DNA of 64,000 nucleotides from Virgibacillus_P tibetensis. GTDB taxonomy: Bacteria; Bacillota; Bacilli; Bacillales; Amphibacillaceae. Shown here one piece after another: positions 33,708-43,418 of the stretch (position 1 is the stretch's first letter; every line of letters starts with the position of its first letter). Location of the stretch: assembly GCF_036026595.1 (NCBI RefSeq), contig NZ_JARZFX010000007.1, forward strand, positions 1 through 64,000. Direction: 5' to 3'. The notes under the pieces are model-generated. The model did not search any database. It had not been told where the DNA came from and saw nothing but the letters and a program-made list of their open reading frames with translations. The position numbers and the translations under genes are program-made.

Positions 33708-33720
33708 AATTAAAAAGAAA

Positions 33721-33758
33721 AAAATAACACTAGCTGCTGCAAGCCGCTAGTGTTATTT
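33721..33758. terminator. Bidirectional terminator
   Basis: AAATAACACTAGC pairs with GCTAGTGTTATTT between the convergent ddl and nitroreductase genes. Confidence 0.85.
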
Positions 33759-33760
33759 GC

Positions 33761-34321
33761 TTAGCCATTAAATCTGCTGAATTTCTCCAATACAGGTATT
33801 CGATCTTTTTTAATTGGCTTTTCATCGAAATAGCCTAAATGAAGGAACCCAACGAGCTTTTCGTTTTCCCCAACACCTAAAATTTCTTTTACTTTTGGGT
33901 CATAAACATGTGGGTTTGTTCTCCAAACGACACCTAGCTGCTTTTCCCAAGCCAAAAGCCAGAAATTTTGAATCATTGCCGCAGTAGCACCGAAGTTTTC
34001 ATCCCATAATTTTTGTGTATCAGGCTCTGCCATAAGTACGATTAGATAAGCATTTGCTTCATTAAGAAATGCTTCACGGTTTTCCTGTTTTTCTTCAGGA
34101 TATGTGGAAGCTACTTTTTTAGCAAAGTCTGCTTTCTTGTCGGCACTGACAAAAATAAAACGCCATGGCTGGCGCATGCCGTGAGTTGGTGCCCAGATTG
34201 CGTCATTTAACAATTCAATAACAGCTTCCTCTGTTACTTCTCTATCATTATAGCCTTTTTTAACAGCACGCCTTTCGCGGATTATCTCTGCTAGCTGTGA
34301 TTGGTTCTGTGTTTCTCTCAT
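33761..34321 (-). CDS. Nitroreductase-family flavoprotein
   Basis: 186 residues of the FMN-dependent nitroreductase fold (RERRAVKKGY FMN-binding start, WAPTHGMRQPWRFIFV, GVWRTNPHVYD). Reduces nitro or quinone compounds with NAD(P)H; the physiological substrate is unknown. A possible Fur-like site lies about 45 bases upstream. Confidence 0.85.
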   Translation of the reverse strand: MRETQNQSQLAEIIRERRAVKKGYNDREVTEEAVIELLNDAIWAPTHGMRQPWRFIFVSADKKADFAKKVASTYPEEKQENREAFLNEANAYLIVLMAEPDTQKLWDENFGATAAMIQNFWLLAWEKQLGVVWRTNPHVYDPKVKEILGVGENEKLVGFLHLGYFDEKPIKKDRIPVLEKFSRFNG

Positions 34322-34363
34322 TTAATAAGCCTCCCAGTTCACCATTGCGAATATGTATATAAT

Positions 34364-34378
34364 TGATAATTGTTTTCA
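34364..34378. promoter_or_regulatory. Weak Fur-like 7-1-7 site upstream of the nitroreductase gene
   Basis: TGATAAT-T-GTTTTCA matches TGATAAT-N-ATTATCA at 12 of 14 positions. It could be chance in an AT-rich gap. Confidence 0.3.
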
Positions 34379-34564
34379 ATTAAATTGTAGCTGATAAGAT
34401 AAGGAAAATCAACTATAGCGGTATTAGCTGCCGATAAATACACATAAATATAAGATGGATAAATCTCTTGCCATATGAATTATTTAACGTAATAATAGAT
34501 AGGGTATTAAATGTATGGGAAATCATATCCATTTATGTGAATTAATTCACAGAAGGGGGAAAAA

Positions 34565-35608
34565 GTGAAAGCGTTCTTAGAAAAAAAGGGAGTTTCAATT
34601 TCAATCAAATCGTACTTGATTACGGCATTAAGCTACATGGCACTGGGTTTGTTTTCATCCTTAATCATTGGACTTATTATTAAAACGGCTGGGGAGCAAT
34701 TAGGGAAATTAATAGGGGAAAATGCTGGAGCAGTTTTAGCCCTGGTTGAAATGGGCAGCTTTGCAATGGATCCTAAGATTATGGGTGGTGCGATAGGTGT
34801 TGCAATTGCATACGGATTAAAAGCACCCCCATTAGTATTGTTCTCAGCCTTATTTGCTGGAGCCTTTGGGGCAGATTTAGGGGGACCGGCCGGGAGTTAT
34901 GTAACAGCATTGCTTGCAACAGAATTTGGTAAGTTAGTATATAAAGAAACAAGGGTAGATATTATTGTGACGCCATTTGTAACGATACTAGCAGGATTTT
35001 TGACAGGAACTTTTGTTGGTCCTCCAATTAATCAATTTATGATAGGATTCGGTGAAGTGATTAATTGGTCGACCGCACAGCAACCCTTTATTATGGGTAT
35101 TTTAGTAGCAGTTCTAATGGGGCTTGCACTAACTGCACCACTTTCCAGTGCGGCAATTGCAATCATGCTTTCACTGGACGGACTAGCTGCGGGTGCTGCA
35201 ACAATTGGCTGTGCAGCACAAATGATAGGTTTCGCAACAGCAAGTTACAGAGAAAATGGCTTTGGTGGATTTATAGCTCAAGGTTTAGGTACATCCATGC
35301 TACAGATCGCCAATGTTATAAAGAAACCAATTATTATTTTGCCACCCACAATCGCAGGTGCTATACTCGCTCCCTTCGCCACGGTCTGGTTAGGGTTAAC
35401 CAGTAATCCATCGGGCGCAGGTATGGGAACCAGTGGGTTTGTTGGTCAAATTATGACTTTCGAATCAATGGGTTTTTCTATGGATGTTTTTTGGAGTATT
35501 TTAATACTGCATTTTATTGCACCCGCATTAATAACGTTGATACTGTCTGAATGGTTTAGAAAAAAAGGTTGGATAAAGCCTGGTGATATGAAAATTACCT
35601 ACGAGTAA
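34565..35608 (+). CDS. PTS IIC-like membrane protein (EIIC_2 family)
   Basis: 347 residues from GTG 34565 behind AAGGGGG. About nine or ten helices. The sequence (GGAIGVAIAYGLKAPPLVLFSA, FGADLGGPAGSYV, FVGPPI) fits the stand-alone PTS_EIIC_2 family, which has no IIA or IIB domain attached. No other PTS gene is nearby, so a transport role with phosphorylation is uncertain. Confidence 0.8.
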   Translation: MKAFLEKKGVSISIKSYLITALSYMALGLFSSLIIGLIIKTAGEQLGKLIGENAGAVLALVEMGSFAMDPKIMGGAIGVAIAYGLKAPPLVLFSALFAGAFGADLGGPAGSYVTALLATEFGKLVYKETRVDIIVTPFVTILAGFLTGTFVGPPINQFMIGFGEVINWSTAQQPFIMGILVAVLMGLALTAPLSSAAIAIMLSLDGLAAGAATIGCAAQMIGFATASYRENGFGGFIAQGLGTSMLQIANVIKKPIIILPPTIAGAILAPFATVWLGLTSNPSGAGMGTSGFVGQIMTFESMGFSMDVFWSILILHFIAPALITLILSEWFRKKGWIKPGDMKITYE

Positions 35609-36048
35609 CAGATGGGGAATTGAATCATCCTGTGTAAACTTAGTTAGTTAAATCAAAATAGACAGCTCTTTTGCCATTCGGGAATATTTACTGTCATCCT
35701 GCTGGATGGTAGACTATAGTAGTAGAATCATAGTAAGATTATTCAGTAAATGGGTGTAGAAATGCGAAATTTTTCCACAAGCGATAGTTGCGCCAACTTA
35801 GTGCATTCAAAACATGTAGAGTTTAGCCCTGTAACAGATAAAATTATTACTGGTGAGGATATAATTAGGCATGGCTCAGAAAGTGCGTGCTCCTTAGCTT
35901 TAATAGAAGTAAATAAAAATCGCAACTTTAAATGTACTATAAAAGAGGAGAAGATTTCGACGCAGAAAATTATAGGGGTGGAATAAAACACTGTTTTTAC
36001 GGATTGCAGTTACAATCGGCAGAGTATGAGGTCATAGGAGGTTATAAA
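35609..36048 (+). other. Gap with one doubtful small frame
   Basis: A frame from ATG 35762 to 35986 (75 residues, HGSESACSLALIEV in the middle) precedes the deaminase gene, with GGGTG six bases before the ATG. No promoter, terminator or family supports it, so it is recorded here but not called as a gene. Confidence 0.3.
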
Positions 36049-36501
36049 ATGAATGAATTTATGAGTCGTGCAGTAGAATTAGCTGTTGATAATGTGAAGC
36101 AGGGCGGCCAGCCTTTTGGGGCTGTGCTGGTTAAAGGGAATGTGGCTGTATCTGAAGGTGTTAATGAGCTGCACTTGGAATATGACATAAGTGGACATGC
36201 AGAATTATTAGCAATGCGTAAGGCACAAAAAGATTATCAGACTAATGATCTGTCGGAATTTTCCATGTATGCCAGTGGCGAGCCATGCCCGATGTGTTTG
36301 ACTGCAATGTATTTTGCCGGATTAAAAGAAGTGTATTATTGTGCAACCATTGAGGAGACTGCTGAAGCGGGATTAGGTAAATCCCGAGAAATCTATGAAG
36401 ATTTAAGAAAAGTTAAGCAGGAGAGGAAATTGCAGATGGTTCGGATGCCTTTACAAGAGGGGCAGCCCAACCCAATGAAAATATGGGGAGAACGTAACTA
36501 G
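36049..36501 (+). CDS. Guanine deaminase-like nucleoside deaminase
   Basis: 150 residues from ATG 36049 with a perfect AGGAGG seven bases upstream; the frame is open to 35932 but that part is not coding. Zinc site of the cytidine-deaminase fold: His50-Ala-Glu52 and Pro-Cys80-x-x-Cys83. The tail (EETAEAGLGKSREIYEDL) matches GuaD-type guanine deaminases better than TadA. Converts guanine to xanthine and ammonia if so. Confidence 0.82.
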   Translation: MNEFMSRAVELAVDNVKQGGQPFGAVLVKGNVAVSEGVNELHLEYDISGHAELLAMRKAQKDYQTNDLSEFSMYASGEPCPMCLTAMYFAGLKEVYYCATIEETAEAGLGKSREIYEDLRKVKQERKLQMVRMPLQEGQPNPMKIWGERN

Positions 36502-36682
36502 CTTTTGCTTTAAAGGCAGGCTGGGTTTTAATCCCGGCACTAGGGACTAGTCATACTATTCTCCTTCTTTGTTTACTAAGCTGGCATACGTATCTCAGGC
36601 AGAAAGTATAAGAATTGAAATGCTGCGATAAATTCTGTACAGAATACGAAAAATAAGAAAAAGAGATTATGGGGGATCAATA

Positions 36683-37093
36683 ATGTTTCGAAAATTATAT
36701 TATACGCCGGAAATAATGATTGCTTCTTTTGCCGGTGCAGCAGTAATTTTTTTGCTTTCCTTAGTAGAAGGAATCATTATAACCGACAATGAAGTAACAA
36801 GTATTTTAATACAAGGCATTATTCTTTCAGTTATCTATTTGATTGTTTACTTTGTAGCATTTTTCTTTCTGATTAATTTGTTTTATGATTTTTTGATAGG
36901 GAAGTTCAGCAGGAGTCTGACCACAATTATCATTCTAATAAATGCGAATGCAGTGTTGCTGGCAGGGGTATATGCTGACACTTCTCTTACTCTGTTTGAA
37001 GTGGTAGCAAATAATCTTGGTTTCTTTGCTGCAACGAGTATAGCAATCGTTTTCTTTTGTATGAAAAAGCCTGTCAAGAAGGCAAAGGCATAA
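36683..37093 (+). CDS. Four-helix membrane protein, unknown
   Basis: 136 residues with four predicted membrane helices and a basic C-terminal tail (KKPVKKAKA). ATG follows a GGGGG site. No family was recognised. It is followed by another small membrane protein gene with its own ribosome binding site. Confidence 0.6.
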   Translation: MFRKLYYTPEIMIASFAGAAVIFLLSLVEGIIITDNEVTSILIQGIILSVIYLIVYFVAFFFLINLFYDFLIGKFSRSLTTIIILINANAVLLAGVYADTSLTLFEVVANNLGFFAATSIAIVFFCMKKPVKKAKA

Positions 37094-37233
37094 CCGCGGT
37101 ATACAGTTGGGTGAATGAGGTCACAATTTTGTTGAAAACTTTATAATTGAAGTGTGCAAGGTCACAGCCAGCAGACTAGAGGAGTATTGTATGATAGAGT
37201 TGCAATGAATTTTACCAGCTGGAGGTTACAACC

Positions 37234-37686
37234 GTGACGTTTTACGAATTACTCGTTTTTATTCATATTTTTTCAGCCATATTGGGTATGGGACCAGGCT
37301 TTATAATGATCTACATAGTCACAAAAGCGTCCACGATGGCGGAACTGAAACATGCTTTCGCTATACGAAACCGACTTCATATTTTTGTAATGGTAGGAGG
37401 GACTTTATTACTGATTACAGGATTATGGATGGGATTTATACATACATATCTTTTTACTGAAGGATGGTATATCACAAGTTTGGCTCTATTTCTAATCGCA
37501 TTGGCATTTGGTCCAATCGTGCTCTCGCCCAGATCCAAACCGATTAAGGCCATTTTGCATAACCATAAAGGGGATGAAATACCAGCAGAGTACTTACTCC
37601 TATCAAAGAAATTGTTTTTTTATGAGCGTATCGAAAATAGTATATTCTTGATTGTTATCGCGTTAATGATACTAAAACCCTTTTAA
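37234..37686 (+). CDS. DUF2269-type integral membrane protein
   Basis: 150 residues from GTG 37234 behind GGAGG. Four helices, the first with FIHIFSAILGMGPGF, typical of DUF2269-like proteins where the His in the first helix is conserved. Possible small-molecule or haem interaction is inference. A clear terminator follows. Confidence 0.7.
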   Translation: MTFYELLVFIHIFSAILGMGPGFIMIYIVTKASTMAELKHAFAIRNRLHIFVMVGGTLLLITGLWMGFIHTYLFTEGWYITSLALFLIALAFGPIVLSPRSKPIKAILHNHKGDEIPAEYLLLSKKLFFYERIENSIFLIVIALMILKPF

Positions 37687-37692
37687 CTATAA

Positions 37693-37728
37693 GAAACGAG
37701 CACATCAACAGTGATGTGTTCGTTTTTA
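37693..37728 (+). terminator. Terminator after the DUF2269-type gene
   Basis: AAACGAGCACATC-AACAGT-GATGTGTTCGTTT then T residues. Confidence 0.85.
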
Positions 37729-37866
37729 CTCTTTAAATCAAAATCAATCATAAACAACCATTGCAACTTTTTGTTTAACAGGGGGCTAAACAGGTAACTA
37801 TATATTGCAAAGGATAAGGAATAGTGATATATTCAGTTAACTCATTTAAGAAAGGAGAGTAGCGTA

Positions 37867-38406
37867 GTGAGGAAAATAACATTAGAACAGGTATTTGAAC
37901 ATCCGATTACCCAAAAGTACCTTCAGCGCTCGGGAATCGCCCATGCAATCGCTGTTGCAGAATATGCATATATCTTTGCCAAAAAATACAATGTCAATAC
38001 CGATCATGCTACAAAAGCAGCTCTTCTGCATGATGTCGGGCATTATACATGGTATCGCGATGGTGAATGGGATTATGAGCTTTATAGAGAAAACGACATT
38101 CACGCGATTAAAGGTGCAAGTCGTGCTCATAAATTGCTGATACGAATAGGAGAGGATCGTCACGCAGCAAAAGAAATAGCAGTGGCAATTCTACTTCATA
38201 CAGACTCTTATTTACCAGAAGGTGAACTTCATTTAAAGCCATTACAACAGGTGGTCCATCTTGCTGATGAAGCAGATGAAGAAGCTGATGGGAATCATCA
38301 TTACAAGAAGATAGACCAACATATAGCCTTAGAGCGCATCCGCGCATTAGATATACAAATTGACAGAGAAGAAAAGGGGGAAAAGAGTTCAAAAGAGCAT
38401 GTCTAG
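37867..38406 (+). CDS. HD-domain phosphohydrolase
   Basis: 179 residues from GTG 37867 with AAAGGAGAG. HD metal motif: His26, His55-Asp56 (LLHDVGHY), later HTD and DEADEEAD. This is a YqeK- or UPF-like single HD protein. Cuts a phosphate ester of a nucleotide-type substrate, unknown. Monocistronic. Confidence 0.75.
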   Translation: MRKITLEQVFEHPITQKYLQRSGIAHAIAVAEYAYIFAKKYNVNTDHATKAALLHDVGHYTWYRDGEWDYELYRENDIHAIKGASRAHKLLIRIGEDRHAAKEIAVAILLHTDSYLPEGELHLKPLQQVVHLADEADEEADGNHHYKKIDQHIALERIRALDIQIDREEKGEKSSKEHV

Positions 38407-38536
38407 TTTTACCCCCTCTCTACCCTAATTTTTCTCCCCAACCACTATAATTAAATCTCCTATAAACGAACGTAATTAAATGGTGTGCCTGTTATGTTAA
38501 ACTAGTACTAACTATTATGTTAGGCGGGTATGTATA

Positions 38537-38992
38537 ATGAAAAAATGGTCCCACGATACAGAAATTAATGCATCAATCGAGCAAGTTTGGAATTTACTCA
38601 ATGGCTCTTTGGAAGATATGCAAAAGATTATGCCAAATGTGATTGAAAACAAGCCAATTAAAGTAACTGACGACGGTATTGGCAGTATTTACCGACAGAA
38701 GTACCAGGAGGGAAAGCGGATAAGTGAATATGATGTAGAAACACTTATTCATATGGACAAGCCAGACCATAAAGAATTAAAAGTGGGCTTCACTCTTGGG
38801 AATATGTTTGAGATTACTGCCTTGTATGAACTAGACAGGATTAATGAAGATGAGACGTATTTTCGCTATACTACGACAAATAAACCATTAAAAATTTTCT
38901 TGAAATTATTTATGTTACTGGCGAGTAATAAAATAGTGGTTCAGTTTGTTGAACGTGTTAAGAATGTTGCCGAAAACCAAAAAAATAACTAA
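38537..38992 (+). CDS. SRPBCC-family protein
   Basis: 151 residues with the START/Bet v 1-like pattern (INASIEQVWNLLN at the start, TTNKPLKIFLKLFMLL at the last helix). It should bind a hydrophobic ligand in a helix-grip pocket; unknown which. Followed by a terminator. Confidence 0.75.
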   Translation: MKKWSHDTEINASIEQVWNLLNGSLEDMQKIMPNVIENKPIKVTDDGIGSIYRQKYQEGKRISEYDVETLIHMDKPDHKELKVGFTLGNMFEITALYELDRINEDETYFRYTTTNKPLKIFLKLFMLLASNKIVVQFVERVKNVAENQKNN

Positions 38993-39019
38993 GGCTGGCA
39001 TGCCTCAGTTATTTTTTTT
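38984..39019 (+). terminator. Terminator after the SRPBCC gene
   Basis: AATAACTAAGGC-TGGCAT-GCCTCAGTTATT followed by T residues; the stem includes the end of the gene. Confidence 0.85.
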
Positions 39020-39057
39020 GTATGAGAGGAAGTGTTGGCAAAGCCTCTTAATCTATT

Positions 39058-39594
39058 TCATCTATCTTCGGCATTGTATGAATTCTCATCATATGTCTCC
39101 ATTTGCGGATCACTTCGATCGAAGCCGCTTCTTCTTCCATATCGGATTAAATCATAGACTACTCTTCCATTGCTCGGCTGTCCATCAGGATAATACATCG
39201 GAATCGCATCAAATAATACAAAATAAAATGCATAAAAGACAAAACGGTTCCAGAAAGTTTCCATCCCAAGTAAATCGTTAGCTAACAACGCATTAATAAA
39301 TAATGCAACGAGTATGTTAGCAAGCATAGGCGAAGAATAAATAATGACATGTGCCCATTTAGTATCTCTTTTGAGTGAATCATAGGTACACCAGCTGTAC
39401 ATAAAATAAAATCTTCTTATTTGAAATATAGAAAATTGAAAGAGATGAGGACCTGACCCAATTGTTATGCTTGCATCTTTTGCCCCAAAAGCCTTGCTGG
39501 TTAAGTAATATCCTAATTCCCTTATTATAGATACGACCGGAAGAATGATAAATACTGATATAACTAATGAAAAGAAATCATTTAATCCAAACAA
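39058..39594 (-). CDS. Degenerate M50 (site-2 protease)-like membrane protein
   Basis: 178 residues if it starts at TTG 39594, which has GAGGTG upstream; longer options are ATG 39630 and GTG 39654 without sites. Four helices. The first reads IIRELGYYLTSKAFGAK where active S2P enzymes have HELGHxxxAxxFG: both zinc His are changed (Arg, Tyr) while Glu is kept. The later FDAIPMYYPDGQ fits the second M50 motif (D-x-x-P…DG). It therefore looks like a non-catalytic pseudoprotease, possibly a binding or regulatory membrane protein. Confidence 0.55.
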   Translation of the reverse strand: MFGLNDFFSLVISVFIILPVVSIIRELGYYLTSKAFGAKDASITIGSGPHLFQFSIFQIRRFYFMYSWCTYDSLKRDTKWAHVIIYSSPMLANILVALFINALLANDLLGMETFWNRFVFYAFYFVLFDAIPMYYPDGQPSNGRVVYDLIRYGRRSGFDRSDPQMETYDENSYNAEDR

Positions 39595-39671
39595 TCTACA
39601 CACCTCAACACTTACTATAAAATAATCCATTTCATATAAGTAAAAGATACCCACAACAATAACAAGTTAAA

Positions 39672-39712
39672 ACATTGCAGAGTTGCTTTACAATTAACAG
39701 CTTCTGCAATGT
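39672..39712 (-). terminator. Terminator of the carboxypeptidase gene
   Basis: ACATTGCAGA and TCTGCAATGT pair with inner AGC/GCT pairing, followed by TTTTAAC on the minus strand. Confidence 0.6.
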
Positions 39713-40759
39713 TCAATCAGTTTCCAGATATTCTTCTAATGTTAAACCTTCATTCATAATAGTTGTGGCAGCTTTTTTACCGACATAGCGTAAATGCCAA
39801 GGTTCATATTGATATTTTGTAATTTCTTCTTTTCCTTCTGGATAACGTATAATAAATCCAAATTCAGCAGCGTTCTCTTTAACCCATTTTCCTTCAGCGG
39901 TATCCCCGAATGCAGTGATCAATTTATTATTTACTTCAGGACTAGTTACATCCATCGATAGACCGGTCTGATGTTCACTCTCACCAGGCCTCGCACTAAA
40001 CTGATTGGCTGCATCCTCACCATGCTGACTAGCATTCGAAGCAAAAATGGCGTCTTGTCGTTCATAAGAACGATAACCAGATTGAGCAAATAAATTCAAT
40101 CCTTTTTTATCAGCTGCATTAAACATCTCCTCTAAAGCGTCAGCAGCTATTTTGCGAAGTTGTTTTTTGGGCAGGTCTTCTGTAAATGAAAACCGTACAT
40201 TTGGAATAACCAGATCATCTGGAATATAGTCTTTGGGAAGGCCGTATTTTTTATTTACTAAAGCTAGTTGATCATATGGGTTTACTAAAACTTCGGTTCC
40301 ACTATCTGTTGTAGTATTTTCAACTGTATAGGGAAGTCCTTTACCTGGTTTGAATTCATTTTCACCATCAGAAAAGAATTTCTCTACTGCTACGTTTGTC
40401 TCTTCATTATAAACCCCGGTTGCAAGTAAATTTTCATCCTGTAATTGGAAATCTGTTATTGCCCAGGTTGTTGTTTCGTCATAATCTCCATTTACAGTTA
40501 ATTCATAACCAATTTCATTTAAAGCTTTTTGAAGCAATTGAACCTGTTCGCCATGGTCCTTTTTTTGTAAACTGGCCTTAGGCAATTGTAATTTTTCTTC
40601 CTCAGGTTCTTGCTTAATTACATCTGATTGTTTCCCTGACTCATTATTGTCTGATTTTTCCTCTGGCTCTATTTCTTGTTGATTATCTGTGGTGCAGGCT
40701 GTAACAAAAAATAATACAGATAAAACCGCTATGACAATAAGTAAGCTATTTTTAATCAT
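39713..40759 (-). CDS. D-alanyl-D-alanine carboxypeptidase lipoprotein with peptidoglycan-binding domain (LdcB/VanY type)
   Basis: 348 residues from ATG 40759 (GGGAG site). Lipobox FVTAC (Cys22), charged linker, a peptidoglycan-binding domain (about 58-105, GEQVQLLQKALNEIGY…), then a VanY/LdcB peptidase with SGYRSYERQ, the zinc motif SEHQTGLSMD and EPWHLRYVG. It trims D-Ala or L/D bonds from peptidoglycan stems outside the membrane. Comparable to YodJ but with an added wall-binding domain. Confidence 0.88.
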   Translation of the reverse strand: MIKNSLLIVIAVLSVLFFVTACTTDNQQEIEPEEKSDNNESGKQSDVIKQEPEEEKLQLPKASLQKKDHGEQVQLLQKALNEIGYELTVNGDYDETTTWAITDFQLQDENLLATGVYNEETNVAVEKFFSDGENEFKPGKGLPYTVENTTTDSGTEVLVNPYDQLALVNKKYGLPKDYIPDDLVIPNVRFSFTEDLPKKQLRKIAADALEEMFNAADKKGLNLFAQSGYRSYERQDAIFASNASQHGEDAANQFSARPGESEHQTGLSMDVTSPEVNNKLITAFGDTAEGKWVKENAAEFGFIIRYPEGKEEITKYQYEPWHLRYVGKKAATTIMNEGLTLEEYLETD

Positions 40760-40968
40760 GGTGATCGCTCCCTGTAGGAATATCGTACAAATTATATCAC
40801 AAATGCCTGGCATTCTTATTTATTATTTTGCAAAGTAATTCCCATTTTCTCATAGTGTGGCTCAGGAGAGCAATAGTTTTCTTTAGTTTTCTTTGAAAAA
40901 TATTCACTTGCACGTCTGAGCCTAATTTTCCATATTCATAGTATGAGTGACTGGGAAGGAGAATTCAG

Positions 40969-42150
40969 ATGGGTAACGCAATTGCTGCACAGAGTGAAAA
41001 GTATGCTCTGATTACATTGTTGCTTTTTTGGTGTGCATTAATTGTTGTTTCGAGTGTTTATGTGACTACACCTTTGGTTGACACTTTTTCTAATTATTTT
41101 CATATTACACAAGCGATGGGTGCATGGACCAGTAGTATATTTTCTTTTTTTTATGCAGTTGGATTCCTTATGTTCGGCCCTCTTGCCGAACGGTATGGAC
41201 GGAAACAGATTATTGTAGTTGGATTAGGATTGCTTACAGTAGTAACTGTCTTAATTGGATTTACGGATAACTTTCTCCTGTTGGTCACACTTCGAGGAGT
41301 TCAGGGATTCGTTGCAGCAACTTTTGCTCCAACAGCCTTAGCGTATGTATTCGATGTGTTTCCGAAACAGAAATTGGTTACGGTGATAGGCTTTATTAGC
41401 TTTGGTTTTGTAGTCGCGGGTATCTTTGGACAACTGATTGCTGGAATTATAAATCAAACGTTTGATTGGCAAGTGGTGTTTTTGTTTTTTGGAAGCATTT
41501 ATCTTATTACCATGATTGCAGTGAGTATAATCTTACCTTCTAAAAGTAATAACAGAGAGAACACTTTTGGAATAAAAAATTACCTAGATGCTGTAGGAGT
41601 TATTTTCAATCAAAGGAATTTCGTCTTATGTTACCTTATTACCATTATGCTTCTTCTAACCTTTATTGGAATGTATACCGTGCTGGGAGATTATTTAGGA
41701 AGTTCCCCATTTTATTTATCAGAGGAGAAAATTCTTCTTGTACGATCTGCAGGTATAATTGGTATGCTGCTTTCACCATTTGCAGGTGTGTTTGTTAAGC
41801 GATTCGGATTGCTTTTTGTTCTGAAAATAAGTCTTAGCCTGGCTGTCGGTGGGTTATTCTTTATGGGAACCACTGCTCAATTTAGTATTATCGTTTTAGT
41901 CAGTGTCGTATTCGTTGCAGGTATTTCCTTGACCTTTCCTGTAATTATGATGCTAGTTGGCGAGTTGGGCGGAAAGCAACGAGGAGTAGCAGCATCTTTC
42001 TATGCATTTATTCTATTTATCGGAGCTACCCTGGGACCTGTAATTGGTATTTCTTTAATGAGTTTTGGAAGTTACTTTGTGACATTCACAGCGCTGGCTT
42101 CGTTATTGGGCATAGCATTAGTTGCAGCATTTTTTATTAAAATAAGCTAA
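40969..42150 (+). CDS. Major facilitator superfamily transporter
   Basis: 393 residues with 12 predicted helices. The loop 2-3 motif GPLAERYGRKQIIVVG is the MFS signature, and GVQGFVAATFAPTALAYV in helices 4-5 is typical of drug/proton exporters. Substrate unknown. Monocistronic, ATG behind AAGGAG, closed by a strong terminator. Confidence 0.88.
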   Translation: MGNAIAAQSEKYALITLLLFWCALIVVSSVYVTTPLVDTFSNYFHITQAMGAWTSSIFSFFYAVGFLMFGPLAERYGRKQIIVVGLGLLTVVTVLIGFTDNFLLLVTLRGVQGFVAATFAPTALAYVFDVFPKQKLVTVIGFISFGFVVAGIFGQLIAGIINQTFDWQVVFLFFGSIYLITMIAVSIILPSKSNNRENTFGIKNYLDAVGVIFNQRNFVLCYLITIMLLLTFIGMYTVLGDYLGSSPFYLSEEKILLVRSAGIIGMLLSPFAGVFVKRFGLLFVLKISLSLAVGGLFFMGTTAQFSIIVLVSVVFVAGISLTFPVIMMLVGELGGKQRGVAASFYAFILFIGATLGPVIGISLMSFGSYFVTFTALASLLGIALVAAFFIKIS

Positions 42151-42187
42151 AACCAGATTCATATACGAATGAATCTGGTTTTAGCTT
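42144..42187. terminator. Bidirectional terminator
   Basis: AAGCTAAAACCAGATTCAT pairs with ATGAATCTGGTTTTAGCTT, 19 bp, between the convergent MFS and pepT genes. Confidence 0.92.
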
Positions 42188-42188
42188 A

Positions 42189-43418
42189 TTAATTATCACC
42201 GTACAACTTGCAAATTTCTACAATTACATTCGTTGCTTTTTCCATATTATCTACTGAGATATATTCAAACTTACCGTGGAAATTCTCTCCTCCAGTAAAA
42301 ATATTCGGTGTAGGTAATCCCATATAGGAAAGTTGGGATCCATCTGTTCCACCACGGACAGGCTGTACGATTGGTTCGATGTCCAGGTTTTTCATCGCTT
42401 GATGTGCTATGTCCACTATTTTTTTAACTGGCTCGATCTTTTCCCTCATATTGTAATATTGGTCTTCTATCTTTAGCTCTATTTTATTGTCTCCATATTT
42501 TTCCTTCATTTCGTTTGCAAAGTTCTTGATGGTTTCTTTTCGATGGTTAAAATTATCTATGTCAAAGTCTCGAATAATATATGTTGCTTCCGTTTGCTCA
42601 ACATCCCCGTTCACTGCAATCAAATGATAAAATCCTTCATATTTCTCAGTGTGTTCAGGGGCCTCTGATTCCGGAAACTTACTAATAAATTCAGCAGCCA
42701 TCTTTCCAGAATTAATCATTTTGTTTTTAGCTGTGCCGGGGTGAACACTATTACCTTTAAAAATAACCTGCGCTGCAGCAGCATTAAAGCTTTCATACTG
42801 TAATTCACCTAAAGGGCCACCATCTACTGTGTAGGCATAGGAAGCATCGAATCTTTTCACATCAAATTTATGTGGTCCGCGTCCAATTTCTTCGTCAGGT
42901 GTAAAAGCTACCCGAATTCTTCCATGTTTAATGTCAGGATTTTTAATGAGGTGAGCCATTGCTGTCATAATTTCGGTGATTCCAGCTTTATTGTCAGCAC
43001 CCAGCAATGTAGTTCCGTCTGTGGTTAGTAGGGTATGGCCTTTATAGCTTTGCAGCTCTGGGAACTCTTTTGAAGATAGGACCACATTTAATTTTTCGTT
43101 AAGAATAATGTCTCCACCGTCAAAATTTTCTACAATTTGTGGATTCACATTTTTCCCGGTAAAATCAGTAGCAGTATCTAAATGTGCCAAAAAGCCAATG
43201 GTTGGTATGTCTTTATCTGTATTTGCAGGTAATGTGGCCATTACATATGCCTGATCATCAACAGTTACATCTTCCATTCCGATACTTTTCAATTCCTCGA
43301 CTAACAGGTTTGCCAGTTCAAACTGTCCTGGTGTAGAAGGGGTTGTTTCGCTCTTTTCATTTGATTGTGTGTCGATTTTTGCGTAGGTAGTAAAACGCTG
43401 AATAAGTTCTTCTTTCAT
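42189..43418 (-). CDS. pepT: Peptidase T (tripeptidase)
   Basis: 409 residues, M20B family, cutting the N-terminal residue from tripeptides in the cytoplasm. Zinc ligands and catalytic residues in HLDTATDF, GADNKAGI, PDEEIGRG and VDGGPLG; late RGGTDGSQLSYMGLP. Full length. Its promoter region borders a dispersed repeat. Confidence 0.95.
   Translation of the reverse strand: MKEELIQRFTTYAKIDTQSNEKSETTPSTPGQFELANLLVEELKSIGMEDVTVDDQAYVMATLPANTDKDIPTIGFLAHLDTATDFTGKNVNPQIVENFDGGDIILNEKLNVVLSSKEFPELQSYKGHTLLTTDGTTLLGADNKAGITEIMTAMAHLIKNPDIKHGRIRVAFTPDEEIGRGPHKFDVKRFDASYAYTVDGGPLGELQYESFNAAAAQVIFKGNSVHPGTAKNKMINSGKMAAEFISKFPESEAPEHTEKYEGFYHLIAVNGDVEQTEATYIIRDFDIDNFNHRKETIKNFANEMKEKYGDNKIELKIEDQYYNMREKIEPVKKIVDIAHQAMKNLDIEPIVQPVRGGTDGSQLSYMGLPTPNIFTGGENFHGKFEYISVDNMEKATNVIVEICKLYGDN

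Noticed and set aside
35762..35986. 75-aa frame upstream of the guanine deaminase-like gene
   Set aside because: Weak ribosome binding site, no family, and a nearly equal frame on the other strand; coding status cannot be decided.
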